DNA from: Brachynemurus nebulosus
Taxonomy: Eukaryota > Arthropoda > Insecta > Neuroptera > Myrmeleontidae
Length of the DNA: 64,000 nucleotides
Assembly: GCA_035578155.1 (NCBI GenBank)
Contig: JAPWDM010000003.1
Coordinates: forward strand, 64,596,142 to 64,660,141
Direction of reading: 5' to 3'
The stretch's first letter is position 1. The number at the start of each line of letters is the position of its first letter. Below the pieces are notes generated by a model, which was not told the origin of the DNA, made no database searches, and saw only the letters and a program-made list of their open reading frames with translations. This document shows positions 22,551 to 36,079 of the stretch, piece by piece. A program made the position numbers and the translations under genes.

Positions 22551-24023
22551 AACCATATTAAAATGGAAACGTAAGATCCTATTACTTGTTCGGAATTGCC
22601 AAATCGTTCGAATGCGGGTCTGTACGAAATTCGTTTCGAGCCCTCGCAAGCTAACTTTGTACTGGACCCCAATTTTGCCTAGACCGGCTCTGTAGGTAGA
22701 AATGTTCGAAAGAATTAAATTTTGTAATTTTCTCATGTGAATATTTTAGTGTGAGAAGCAATCAACGATACATAGATTAGATTTTTCACAAATACTTTTC
22801 AGCACAAAAAAGGAAAAATCATTCGGGAAAACTCTATGAATATTTATGTATTGTGAATAACATTGACGTATCAATATATTATTGTATACCCTTCCAACAA
22901 CTTAATTTGAATAATCTAAACAAAATGAGATTTAGTTGTCTCTGTATTCGGCGGTGACGGTACCTATACGTGCCGTGCCGTGAGACGTGACATGGAAACT
23001 GTGACACAATGTGTCAGATTATGTAAATTATCATCTTGTTAATAGTATTAACATTTGTCAAAATAACACCATCAAACCGTACGAAATATTTAATGGATAT
23101 CGGTAATACTTACAACTGTATTATCGACATTCTCATACATACATAATTTATGATATTGTTTGAGAGAAAGTCATACTACCGGGTGTTACAGAAACAAATT
23201 TTTGGACACCCGGTATTTAATTAAAAAGTTCATATTTGTTTTATTGTATGTTTTTGTATGTATATAAATGTCCAAATTGATAATGGACATTGTTCTAATG
23301 CAGCGTAAGCCTTAGTGACACTGAGAGTAGATGTAGGTAATGTTTTCTACTGACACCCCATATAAAATGTTCAAATCAATTACTGTGACCTTATTTGAAA
23401 TGGATCCCTTCTGCTGTTGTTTAAATGTCTGAAATAATTTAATTATACGTCATGCTGGTCCTGCTATGTTATCTATCCATTAGCCCACTTAGATTGTAAT
23501 GTTTAATTAATTCCACCATCGCTAAATTGATGGCAGTACTGGCGACAGTTCAAGGTCACACTAAAATGTACAGAAAAAGAAAGGAAATACAGGAAGTTAT
23601 TGAATTCTTCTCAAAATTACATTTTAATTCCCCTGTTTTCGAAATATTGTAGTCCGGGAAACAGGCGCTGTTTTCAGAATTTAAACTTTTGAGTTTTTCA
23701 AGTTTTTATCTTCGAAAATTCGTGTGAATTCAACGTTTTTTTTTTTGGGCCCAGCTGCGAAAAACGTAATTTGGTGATACTTTTAAATTTCAAAGTAAGG
23801 TTGTTGATCCTCTTTTGCGCTCGGACAGCGAATAATTTTCAAATTTTCGGTTTTAAAAATTTGAGAAAATTACTGGTAGTATATTCGAATCTACCATTAA
23901 AATTATTTCGGGTAAATACGATTGGTAACTTTGAAAGTTATAACAGCCAGAATGGGCGTTAAATGTGAATCAAAAAGCTCTATTCTTTTATTGCCTCTGT
24001 CTCACAAATTTTTATTACGTTTT
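22551..24023. other. Region without a gene
   Basis: AT-rich and mostly without similarity to other parts of the window. Facing 10-bp blocks TACCGGGTGT (23177-23186) and ACACCCGGTA (23206-23215) may be the ends of a tiny TA-type MITE. The 83-codon frames at 22444-22736 overlap on both strands inside repeat D and flanking DNA. Confidence 0.45.
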
Positions 24024-24033
24024 AGTCGCTGTC

Positions 24034-24567
24034 ACAGACCAATGTCACATATTATATATTATATTATATAGACTAATTATATAAATGTATAATTGAGGCA
24101 GCCAGTTCGGATCAAGTTCCGAACTTAATAGTATTCTGTAATATAGTAATGGATGGTATCCGTAGTAACGCTTTCAAATAATTATTGTAAAAATATAATA
24201 TTGATAATAAAATTTTACTTTTTTGAGAAGAAATTGCAAAAATACCCCTATCGCAGCATCCTGCATAGCATAGCGAATTTCCGTTTATAAAAGCTAGTTT
24301 TTCTCGAAAACTAGTTGACCTAGAACAATAGTTTAAAGACCTTTTTTATGTAATTTTTTCTCCTCTTTTAAATGGTGTAAAAAAATTTCGCAAAAATTGT
24401 TGATTAAGTAGAAAATTTTGGCAAAAAACTAATTTTTTCAAGAACAAAAACCATGTTCCTGGCATCCGACGTGTCTGGTTAACGAACTCGTCCAACGGTT
24501 TGGGACTTCCAATATTTTCACCAAATTTCGTAAACCTAGGACATTCCGTTCCAGAGTTATCGTGCGG

Positions 24568-24657
<90 letters not shown>

Positions 24658-24972
24658 TTTAGCGAATATTATTTTCGGTTTCTAGGGACCTCTGCCATGG
24701 TCGCGGGCTCAGGTCGCGTTATGACAGTGGCTGTAATAGCTGAATTCCATTGTGGAAATTCGCTAAAAGTGCTATTCGGTTTATTTTCAAAGTACGTACG
24801 TCCTGTAAAATTATGTCCTGCAATAATTATAGTCGTATTTGCTTAAAAATTGACGTTATATTATTTCATTAAATTTCACCCATCTCACCCTATTATCTGC
24901 TTCAAGAAAAATGCCTACAAACTGACAAACGCTCAGTCGAACAGTATAATATAATAGTGTTCATTGGTCTGT
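24034..24972. mobile_element. MULE-like element, family E, copy 1
   Basis: Ends ACAGACCAATG and CATTGGTCTGT, flanked by AGTCGCTGTC (24024-24033) and AGTCCCTGTC (24973-24982), a 10-bp duplication with one mismatch. The right half (AATAATTATAGTCG, TGCTTCAAGAAAAATGCCTA) matches the copy at 50.2 kb. The middle (about 24230-24565) is extra sequence related to 30.66-30.75 kb (GCAGCATCCTGCATAGC / GCAGCCTGCGTAACG), followed by a TA microsatellite. Confidence 0.75.
24571..24653. repeat. TA microsatellite
   Basis: About 41 TA units without interruption, inside the family E element. Frames through it read as alternating Ile-Tyr and are meaningless. Confidence 0.9.
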
Positions 24973-25614
24973 AGTCCCTGTCCATAAAACAAAATTTTCA
25001 AAAAGCATCTATGGTAGGTACCACGATTATTTATTATTAAAAATTATATCACATTAAATTTAATGAAGGTGTTTTGTTGTATTGTTCTTCGGGAACGGAG
25101 GTTTCAAGTCCATTCCCCCCGTCCCCCTGTAAGCGCCCGTATATCTATCCATATAGTAGAACCAAAATAAATAAATGACAGGTCGTTAGTTTGGAAACCA
25201 AACGTTTATTCATTCGAAAATATTATCATTTGTATGTCTCCTTGTGGTGGTGGTGGCGGCGGCATAGCTCTAGGTACATATAACTCTCTCTTTACACGGC
25301 ACAGTAATGGCAAGAAGTTGTACCGGTATATTTGTGATAAAATTTAAATTAATTGTGTGGTTAATGGGACGTTGTTTAATTGAAATTTTCTTCAAAAATT
25401 ATAAATTATCATCATTTAATATATAAAGTGTGAAAGGAGCGCTATAGACGTTGCTAGGGGTTTGCAATGTTTCGAGTTGGCGGGCCAAGAAAAAATTTTA
25501 ATGTAAGAAATGCGTCGGTTTACTTAAACTCTGTGGTCCATTCACTCTATGGTCGATCGCAGAACGAATTTTGGTCAATCTCATATTTTAACTTACAAAT
25601 TAAAAATAGCGGTA

Positions 25615-26711
25615 CAGCTGAACTTTTTTTTGTGCGGTGGATAGGGACCGCATAAAAAAATCGCAGAAAAAATATATCATAAATAGCTATATAAAGCATA
25701 GTTCGATTCAGATTGTACAAAAAACTTTTTTATGCGGTTGGTCGGGACCGCATAAAAAAAGTTTCATCGAATAAACATCAAAAATTTGCTTAGAAGTTGC
25801 TTCTATAAACAATATAAAGCATTGATTTACACGTAGAAACATTTTATTTCAATTTTATAACATTATGAAAATTTTGAAAAATACATTTGTAACAAAATTA
25901 AATGATGCAATAACTTATGTTCTTATGCCACAGTGTATTGATTAAATGCTTAAATGCCGTTAAAAAGTATTTTTATCAAAGAAAGTTATTATAGTACACC
26001 AATACCTTGCTTTGCGTCGTTTCGTTTTGCGTTTTTTCGAAGTTGCGTTGCTGCTGAATTAGTACTAATTTTCACTGTGCGTCGTTAGATTTTCGAAGTT
26101 GCGTTGTTTTGAGTTCGAGTCTTTAACTCTTTTTGAAAATTTTTTGAATTTTTTTTTTAAAGATGGCACGACTTTGTGATAATATGGTGGATATGTATCT
26201 ATTGATGTTGTAATAAAGATTGATAATAGATGGCAACTACTTTGAGCGTGTTGGTATAAAACTAAAATAAATGTGTATTACGAAAATAAAAAGATAGTGA
26301 TTAATTTTTACTTTGTTTTTATTAATTAATTGATTATTTTATTTTGTTTTAATTAAATTTGTTTTTTTTTCTTTGTATGTATGTAATAAAATTTTATATT
26401 ATTTTTGTTTTTTAAATGTTTACTTTGTTCAATTTTCTTTTTAAAAAGTAGTATTTTCGTAACCCTAAAACCTATCTTCAATCTTTCCATGGTTTGTTAT
26501 AGAAAATCATAATTCACTTTGCGTGCGTCGTTTCAATTTGCGTTGTGTTTTTTTGGAACGTAACCACGACGCAAATTGAGGTATTGGTGTAATTGTTTAA
26601 GTTTCTTACTGTCTCGTGATATTGATTTACATTATGCATTTAGTGGCCATTTTTTACAAACCGCATAAAAAAATCGCACAAAAAAGGACCGCATAAAAAA
26701 GAGTTCATCTG
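25615..26711. mobile_element. TA-target MITE, family B, copy 3, interrupted
   Basis: Ends CAGCTGAAC and GTTCATCTG, with TA at 25613-25614 and 26712-26713. It is split by a second TA-target element at 25997-26589. Joined, the two halves match the other copies across the break (TTATTATAGT / TGTTTAAGTTTCTTAC). Subterminal ACCGCATAAAAAA blocks are present on both sides. Confidence 0.85.
25997..26589. mobile_element. TA-target MITE (family L) nested in family B
   Basis: Terminal repeats CACCAATACC / GGTATTGGTG, followed inward by TTTGCGTCGT on both arms, with TA duplicated at 25995-25996 and 26590-26591. The arms continue with TTGCG/CGCAA-rich words. 593 bp, no coding sequence. Younger than the family B copy it splits. 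Confidence 0.85.
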
Positions 26712-26713
26712 TA

Positions 26714-29111
26714 TAGTCTAGAAAAATGAAAATTTTACACGAGAATTACCCAAAGTTCACCGCTGGATCTAATTTATTTGATTTTTATAACTATTAATTG
26801 TATTTGAAAAAATTGAACTTGATGACGTCATCACGTATACCAAATTATTTAATCTTCAGTACTGATAATTTTAGGCACATTAGAACCTTTAAATTTGAGG
26901 CAGCTATAGGTTTTCGATACTGATTTTTTCATTTTTGACAAAATCGAAATTGTAAAAACCACAGAAAAATTACATGCGGAAATTAAATCACATTTTTCTG
27001 AAGGAATTTGGGAAACTTGCATAGTAAAAAAGGTTTAACACCATTGATATGCAAAATCTGTCGAATAACAAAAAAATATATTTCATATAAATTTTGATAT
27101 TTTTCAACGGCAAAATCTCCCAGAAATTCAGAAAAATTTGCAGGCCGCATTTTTGAAGTTTGCAGCCCGCATTTGATCCGTGGTCTGCACTTTGCAAACC
27201 CATGTACTAAAATTATTGGCGGATTACTTTTTTAACAAAAATACAACCTCTTAATTTTTTTTTTGGTGAGTGTAAATTTGTGTTTTCTGTCAATTCTGTA
27301 CTATGGTATATTGACCATGGTCGATATAACTACTACTGGTAAACGAAGCCAAAAAAGCATTTTTTTTCTGAGTTACCGAAAGAGATTTTGTGATGCTTTT
27401 TTTGAACAAACAAAAATTTTGTCCAGTTTTGTCCAGTATTCAACTCCCTCTGTTACTAATTGAGTTAACTATCCTTTTCTAGAGGCATTAGACGCATAGA
27501 ATATCATAATAAATGTCATAAAATCTGATAGAAATGATATTAAAAATTAAATTATCCATTCAGTATAACAATATATCTGCACAGATACTTTTCTATAGTC
27601 TGAATAATGTCACATATTTACCCTAATAGGTATATTACCATATATCTATACGTATAGATAGATGTCTCTACCTACAAGTACCTCAAACATATTTTCATAC
27701 ATGAATACACTTTTAAGCTAATACGAAGCGCTAAATGGTTTGTATAAATGGACATACGGGGAAACGAACTAATATGATTTAAATATTGTGTGAACGAACT
27801 GAAACTAATATTAACTAATTTAATGAATTTTCCGAAATTCAATTAAATACTTACCTATAAAAAGTTTTTATGTTCATTATACTCGTACATTATGTGTTCA
27901 GATACAGGGTGATTTTTAAATAGAAAGTTATTCAATAATTACAGCCGCTATCGTGGTGAAACTTGAACTCGGTGCTACGATAGAATTCCACTAATATTTA
28001 TAATATTTTATATAATGTTAGCATGATAACTGTCGAAAGAAACCTTCTATTTTTGCAAACTTTGGTGGAAATATTCCAAAAAGTTCCAAACACTTGAATA
28101 AGTTCTTCAGCCAGAGACATTCGATGCCCAGAACACAGTTTATTTTTGGCTTTTTTCGTAAAATAAAATAAGTTTTTTTTTACCAAAATTTATTAAAATT
28201 TAATGGATGTTTGAACCACTGTTTTAAGTAAACTGGTTTTCAAGGAAACTTAAAATGAATTATTTTGTCAAAATTCGGAAGTTTTTCGGAACTTTTATTA
28301 CATAATTTTAATTATTAAGAGCGGAAAAACTCACATAAGATAGATTTTTTAGAATATTCTATGTAGATAAGCTATGTAGGTTATTCTCCAGAAAAACTAA
28401 AAACGAATTTTTACGTCCACCTGTATATTTTGAAGCCTATCCGTGTTTTAAAATGTTATTATTTTCACATATATTCGCATGTATTCATGTCGTATGATTT
28501 TATGTAATAATGAAATCTATGCGCTGTCTCTCCTGCATATTTATAATATGTCATATAGACTGCTATAAAAGGACTAATTACAGTCTATAATGTCTATAAT
28601 ATTCATACATACATATTATATAGAGGAGTACAGATCATAAATTTTAATACGGCTATCAAAATTGTAAACTTGCGAAACGATTCAAGACATGATAAAAAAT
28701 GTTTATTAACGTACCAACACAGTGTAGAAATCTGAAAAAATCAATTTTTTTTTGTCTTATCTTAAAGTACATACAGTTATGCATGTTCTCGCAAAATTTC
28801 AAATTGAAATTCGAATTATTACGGATTAGTGGATCGATTGGCATTTTTGGTCGGATGTTATACCGCTTTACATTCAGTCTTTCCACAACCAGTGAACGTA
28901 TAAGATCAATTGTTATCACCACAGTATCACAATTTTGTTGAAACAATGATTTGAAACATTTTCGAGACAAACTTGAAACGCGTGTCTCGAAATGCCCTTT
29001 TTTAAACACGGTACCCAATCTCAGAGGGAAAGTTTTCAAGGTATAAATTTGAAACTTTGACAGAATATTCTTTATTCTATTCTCCATGTTCCGATGCAAG
29101 CTTTTTTTTGA
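26714..29111. other. Region without a gene
   Basis: AT-rich. Weak facing ends TACAGGGTGATTTTTAAAT (27903) and ACGTCCACCTGTATA (about 28413) may be a decayed mariner-type MITE. The longest frame is 147 codons on the - strand, 29099-28656. It has no recognisable domain and is overlapped by an 80-codon frame on the other strand. I do not call it a gene. Confidence 0.4.
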
Positions 29112-29505
29112 AATATTCCTATTTTTTTACACGGAAAACTGTTGAAAAAGGCCTAAATTTTGTACTTTTTATTCAAACCGCCGCCATTTTTTCAAATTTC
29201 AGAAAAAAAATTCCTCCATAGGAACATAGCGGCTTACCTACAGATTGATAATCTATTTGATTTTTTTTTTTCAGATGAAAACTGCGGCCACAGTCGTGGG
29301 CACCAATTGCCGCGACAATCTTTTCAAAAAAAAAAATAAAAAAAAATATAAAAAATAATTAAAAATTAATAAAAAAAATATTTTTATATTGTTAAATAGT
29401 GGTATTAATCGTAAAAAGAAATTCATCCCCATTCCCCCATCCTATCCATCCGAAAAAAATTGCAAAATTTGACTATTTTTCGGGCGGTCACACTATGATG
29501 GTACT
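29112..29505. mobile_element. TTAA-type MITE, family C, copy 2
   Basis: The right end reads TGATGGTAC, then T and TTAA (29506-29509). Internal blocks match copy 1: CGCCGCCATTTTTTCAAATTTC near 29180, GAAAACTGCGGCCACAGTCG near 29277, AAATAGTGGTATTAATCG and CTATTTTTCGG. The left terminal repeat is missing, so the left limit is approximate. Confidence 0.6.
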
Positions 29506-29968
29506 TTAAAGAAACTCGAAATAATTCAGATGTGAAATTGAAACGTAATACGGTAAGTTTTATTTTCGAATGTTTATAGGTAATATTTCCGGTGTTTGAA
29601 ACTTATTGAACCATCTTACAGAATGTGAACTTTAATTTACTACATCTATAATCATATTTATCAGGCTCAATAGAGATGACTGTAATTACTATGTTTTTGG
29701 TAAACAAAACTGTAGAATTTCGAGAGCACTGTGGATAATGGAATAGTTGTACTATAATTTCAAATCACGTCTTAAGAATAAAAGCGATGATTGTCGTCCA
29801 TTCCAAAGCTTGATTGACATTAATTAAATCTTAATGTGAGAATTCATTAGATAGTAATTTAAGCATATTTATATTGGTGTTTATCTACGATTATTTATTC
29901 GTTGTTTTTGAATACAAATTTGAAATATTAAAAAAAGTTGTTTTTGGGAATTTTTTTTATTGGCTTAA

Positions 29969-30263
29969 GGTATTTGGGGCGAGACAATCAAGTACAAAAG
30001 TATATCTCAAAAAAAAATTCTTTTATCAAAAATTAAATAATGTATTAAATTTTTATCAAATTCCTTTGTCACATGTCTTCAATTTGTTCAAAAAAAAATC
30101 GTGTGAATATGTCAACAAAACTACAAAACTTTGAAACCGTTTTTCTCAAAATTGGGGCTACCATTTTTTTTTTTTTTTTTTGGGTATAGGCTCGTATTAT
30201 TGGTATTGAATTAAATAAATGTTTAGAGAAGTTTCGTTAAAATCCTTTTTCAGACCAACTACC
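29969..30263 (-). mobile_element. TTAA-target MITE, family A, short copy
   Basis: TTAA flanks (29965-29968 and 30264-30267). On the - strand it begins GGTAGTTGGTC, like the copy at 36.3 kb, and continues GAAACTTCTCTAAACATTTA, then AATACCAATAATACGAGCC. Its far end is TCTCGCCCCAAATACC. It is about 295 bp and lacks the middle of the longer copies. Confidence 0.75.
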
Positions 30264-30267
30264 TTAA

Positions 30268-31376
30268 ATAAGCTGTTAGATTTGTGAGGGCATTGTAACC
30301 CCTATAATTATAATTAGATATGATTTTATACATTACAGTTCATAAAGTATACCAATTTTATTTTGGATCGCCAACACATGCGATAAGAAGATTAGTGGAC
30401 AAAAAAGATGGCGGGTGTTCGGTTTGAACCATATAATAAAAAAATATTTTATTAAAACATAACAAATCAAATAAAGTTTAATTATTATAATCCGCCTTAA
30501 TAATAATAATATTTAATGTTTATGAAATACCTACGATACAGCTGTGGACAAATTTATTGGATACTGTTGTAGTCGATTTTTATAATTATGTTTAATAGTC
30601 ATTTGTTTTTATTGATCGTTATATTTTTAATAAAACATAAAATTAGATACTTAGAACTATCACAACAGAATTCCTGTCACAGCAGCCTGCGTAACGTAAC
30701 GAATTTTCCAGGACTTACTGTTAAAGGAATGAGTTCTTAGCATACTGAAGTTCAAAAAATGGAATTTTTCAAAAATTTTGCCGAGAGTACCCAAGTAAAA
30801 AAAAAGTAAAATCAAAATTTAATTAATATAATGAGACCCATCTTTTTAATATCCTGTATACCAAACCAGTATAAATAAAACAAAAATCCGTTTTATATTT
30901 TAATTTCCTCGAAAACTATAGTTTATATGGGATAATGGTTCAACAATTCCGGTCTTTACCGAATAAAATTTTGAACTACCCGACCTTCCGGCTCGAAGGA
31001 CCAAAAATTTCGACAAACATTTGAATTTTGTTAAAGTCTATAAAATAAAATTTAGTTAAATCTGTAACGGCGATTTTTACAAATATTTTCCATTTCTACT
31101 TTTAATCCTTTAACACAAATTAAAAATAGGGGGGAGTGTGAGCGCAAAGTAGGTACGAATGAATAAATAGACCTTTCAGTTGTTTCCGGTAAGTAATAAA
31201 ACAATTAGTATGATGATCCGGGTGCGCAGAAAAGAGAGAGTAGTGATAATGGGTTGAGGACGTGAAGTTGGTTGAAGTTTAATCTGTGCAAATGTATATG
31301 TAGATTTGTGCTTTTTGAAACTTTTTGCAGATTATGTTATTATTATAATATGAAATGGTAAAATGACATATATATA
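30268..31376. other. Region without a gene
   Basis: AT-rich. 30660-31060 shares short blocks with the interior of the element at 24.2-24.5 kb, including GCAGCCTGCGTAACG and a CTCGAAAACTATAG-like word. No gene visible. Confidence 0.4.
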
Positions 31377-31999
<623 letters not shown>

Positions 32000-32639
32000 T
32001 TAACTTCCCATAGGAAGTTATTGTAATGGGTCCGATTTTACGAATCGCTAATTTTGACATATCTCCACGTTTCAAGGTCACTAGAATCCGAATCCATCGT
32101 TTTTAGCGTGATGTCTGTGCGTGCGTTCGTTAGTTCGTTCGTTCGTTCGTTCGTCAATTTTTTTTCGTCTCGCTTATCTCGAGAACAAATGATGATATCA
32201 ACTCCGGACTAATTTCATTAGATGCGTAATCAAAAAATGAAGGCCGGATAAAGCTTTCAGCAAATTTGGATTAGCGGTTTGTTTTTTGTGGTAAAAAAAC
32301 AGAATTAACTTTATTAAGATAATATTATTATATAATGGCCTAAGAACCTTCCTTGATGTTAAAAACGCCAGTATATTATTATGAAAAATTTAAAAAAAAA
32401 AAAAATAAGAAACTGTTTTTGAAATATATTTTGTCTCGGATATCTTGAGAACAAATGATGTTATCATTGGTTTGATAAGGGTGGAGCCCCCACCCTTAGG
32501 TACTGAAGGCGAAGCCCCGGGTATGGTGCAAGGGGCAAAGCCTCTATCGGGGGCCCAGGGGAGAAGTTGCCCGAAATGGAAAAAGAATTATTTATGTACA
32601 GTAGTCTCTAGTCTTGAAGGACACCCGATGGGAAGTTGA
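32000..32639. mobile_element. Repeat with short facing ends (AACTTCCCAT)
   Basis: Starts TTAACTTCCCATAGGAAGTT and ends ATGGGAAGTTGA. It contains five TTCG units (about 32127-32154), two TATCTCGAGAACAAATGATG-like blocks (32177 and 32439), and a GC-rich tract near 32485-32575 (GAAGCCCC, GGGGCAAAGCC). No coding sequence recognised; the superfamily is unknown to me. The 64-codon frame across the GC-rich tract is not a gene. Confidence 0.45.
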
Positions 32640-34627
32640 CAGTGTGGGTAGACCTGTCCCCCAATTTTTTTAATTATTTAATTAATTATCACTAATTATA
32701 TAGCTAAGTTTGCCTATTTTTTGTTACGATTATCAGAATTGTGATAACAAATGAATATTGAAATCTAGAATCATGTTTCACAAAATGATGGATTTAGGCT
32801 TTCGAGAGCGTAGTTGGTTCTCATCAGAAAAAGAGATTGAATGCAAGGCTTTTTGTAAAGATAGTTATGGCATTGTTACAGAAGCGGTGGAAACTGGACA
32901 CACGCAGATCATTTTGACTCCGATAGCTTTGCCCTGACCTTTAGAATCTAAACCCTTAGAATTCTTAGAATAATTCTTTTATTTTGATTATAAAGTTTAA
33001 TTTCATTGTTAAAATACGTTAATTTGCTGTATTTTTGCACGTATTTTGTTTTTGAAGACTGATTTTGTTCTTACAATTTTTATCGAATTTAAAATAAATT
33101 TTAAGCTCCAATTTCCCGAACTGTCGGGCAATGGAAGCGGGCGGTAGTATTTAGAAAAAAAATTTTCGATCAGAAAAATATTGTTTAGCTGACTAAAATT
33201 CAGCTTATTTGTTGGTCAAATAGGCAAGCTATAAATAAATTGTTAGAACGATTCCAGATATTTTTGTGTTTCCTTATTAGGCTCCAATTACCCCATTCAA
33301 AAAAAAAAAAAAAAAAAAAAAAAAATTGCAGGATAAAAAGCATTACACGAGAGGTTTTGTATTTTTTTCAAACAAATTTGTGTTTACCTAACGAAAATTT
33401 GTTGCTTAGTAAGTTAACAAGAACAATTGTCAACTAGCAAAAACGCAATAGACAGATTTTTCTTTCATTAAGTGCACATAACTTTCTAAATATTGTTTTG
33501 GTTTGCACTATGAAATTTTTTTGGGAATATTTTTGAGACAATCTACTTAAAGAAAATGCAGTTTTCGTAAAAATAACCTTTTTGCTGCAGTTTCAAGTTT
33601 CAGGATGCGATATGAAATTGTAATTCTGGTGGAAAGACTCGAATGACGTGATTTGCCCCTTACAGCAATTATTTTTATCTGCCGTCACAATTTAATTCCA
33701 AATTTGATTATCATATAGACAAAATGTATATTTTTATTAAGTCGATTGTATTACGTAATTTATTTAAGAAACAGAAATGCTGATAGATAAAAATTATTTG
33801 TAAAAAGATTTCATATGAAACTTAATGATGTAACATGGCCATTAATGCCCGTTGAGAATATTTAATGTGATACAGAAGAGCTACAACTGGCAGTAAAAGG
33901 AACGAATGGATTTTTACATCTCCAGCTCCAACCAGCTCCGACACCAACACCAATATAATTACCTTCTACCGTATATCGTTTTCAAAATATCATGTGCATT
34001 TATGTGATAAAGAAACGGTATATACCTATGTAGAAATTATATTTTTAATGTATATTACATACATCTCTACCAGCAGATATGAGAAATATATATACACTAC
34101 ATTGTCAAAAATATTATACCCCACATGCGAAAAACAATAAAAAGGGTTTAGAATATGCGTTGCTGAAATCCGGTAACGTCACATTAAACGAAGCGTAGCA
34201 GGAGATTCAAAAATAAAATGCTAGAAGAAATGATTTAATAGAAAATACTTTTTAAAAATATCGAAAAAATGCAACTGAAGGTGCCTTTACCTTCAAAAAA
34301 TTAGAACAAGCAGGGACGTTACTACAATGGAGCAGTTAGAGCAATCGTTCCAGAGCGTAGTAAGGAAAAATTGATTTTTTATTGGGACGTAGTCCCTTTT
34401 TTTGCTTGCCAATTGTATTCTTTTCGGAGAATAGTAGTCTCAGTTTCCATTACTACCAACCCATAAGAAAATTTAAGAAACTTTTTTTTTTGGAGAAAAT
34501 GGAGAAATTGAACAATTTCGTTTTTTTCTGCGCATACGTAGTATTTTTAAGAGAAAATTGACTTTTGAGAAAAGGGCGCTTGAGTCAAAATCACTCCAGG
34601 ATGTGTTAAAAAAAAATTTAAAAAATA
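32640..34627. other. Region without a gene
   Basis: AT-rich. An A25 tract lies at 33300-33324. 33340-33440 (CACGAGAGGTTTTGTATTTT, then CTAACGAAAATTTGTTG) is a diverged copy of 11420-11520. CATTGTCAAAAATATTATACCCC near 34101 resembles a Tc1 end. No gene visible. Confidence 0.45.
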
Positions 34628-35108
34628 CAGTTGATCCTTTTTATCCAGTTTTGATGCGGTGGATAGGAACCGCATAAAAAAAAAATCGCACAAAAAAATA
34701 TATATTCAAAAGTATCATAAATAGCTATAAAAAGTTTAGTTCGGTCCAGATTGTAAAAAAGAACGTTTTTTAGGCGGTGGATCGGAACCGCATAAAAAAA
34801 GTTTCATCGAAAATACATAATTCAAAACGCTCAAAACCTCACGATTTCCTTAATAGTTGCTTTTTTAAACAGGATAAAACACTAATTTATAACTGGAAAC
34901 ATTTTCTTTCATTTCTTATGCAATGTACTGATGATTAAATGCTTGAAAACCATTAAAAAGTATTTTTATCAAAGAAAGTTATTATAGTAAATCTCTTGGT
35001 TTTGATTCACATTATGCATTTTAATGATCATTTTTTTAAAAATCGCACAAAGTAATCGTATAAAAAAAATCGCAGAAAAAAGGACCGCACAAAAAAACGG
35101 TCTAGCTG
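34628..35108. mobile_element. TA-target MITE, family B, copy 4
   Basis: Ends CAGTTGATCC and GGTCTAGCTG, with TA at 34626-34627 and 35109-35110. It carries the GGTGGATAGGAACCGCATAA and GGTGGATCGGAACCGCATAA blocks of the family. 481 bp. Confidence 0.8.
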
Positions 35109-35110
35109 TA

Positions 35111-36079
35111 CCTTAAAAAGTCTATTTTTTACTTGTGTAGCTTGCGTATGATCTTCGCAAGCATAAAACTTTACCAGCATAAAAAAAAATTAAATTCTCT
35201 TTCTTAGAAATTTTGCGCTAGAATTGTTAAAAAGTAGTCGAATAAACCATTTACAAATGGTGGAACCGAATATTTTTGTAGTGTATTCTACTTACTGAAT
35301 ACTTCATGAAGTTCTATCTTGCCACCGTTTCATAGTACATACGTGGGATTTACTTTAACATAAAGTACAAAAAAGAGTAAGAGATTATTTTTAATGAAAT
35401 TATGCTTCGTTTCAGTGCGAGAAAATGTCTGAACATTATATTTTTATATTTTTTGACACGTTCATATTTTTCTATATAATTTCTCCAGTTATAATGTGAA
35501 CCATAATAGCCATTTTATTTTTACCCAAGCAAAAGAAAAAAGACTTGGTTAGGTAATAACAATGTTTTCAGTTCTATCTAAACGTACTGTGTCTAGATAT
35601 CTTTCTAGAAGTGTTGTTGCTACGGTATCTATGTCTGTCTGAAGCCACGTTTTAACAAACAATAAGAAAACAAATCGTGAATTTTTTCAGTGTGTGTTAA
35701 GATTGTATTATGACGAGAACAATGAAAATTTTTTGATATTACAGGTGTTAAATTTTGTGAAATATGTATATCTGTTTAAATATACATAAATATTTATATT
35801 TAAATAAGTTTAACTATAGTTACAAAAACAAGATGGTTTATTTAAATTTAAATTTCAGTCTTTTTGTTTTATGGAGTTAGGTATATGAACTTATTTCTTA
35901 GAAAGGGGGAAATTTTTTGTGTAGTAACGAAAATTAGTTATTAATTCAGTATATTCAACCCCGAAAAATCCTTTTTTCAAGGCCAAATCGTTATAAGTTT
36001 TTAATTAAAGCTATTGATACTTCTGTAAAAATAAACTGCTGTTAACTTTGGGTTAACTAAAATTCCCCTAACTTATAAT
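35111..36079. other. Region without a gene
   Basis: AT-rich; no gene, no recognisable repeat ends. Confidence 0.5.

Noticed and set aside
28656..29099. 147-codon open frame on the - strand
   Set aside because: No recognisable domain, no promoter or signal peptide, overlapped by an 80-codon frame on the other strand, and ends next to a degraded MITE.
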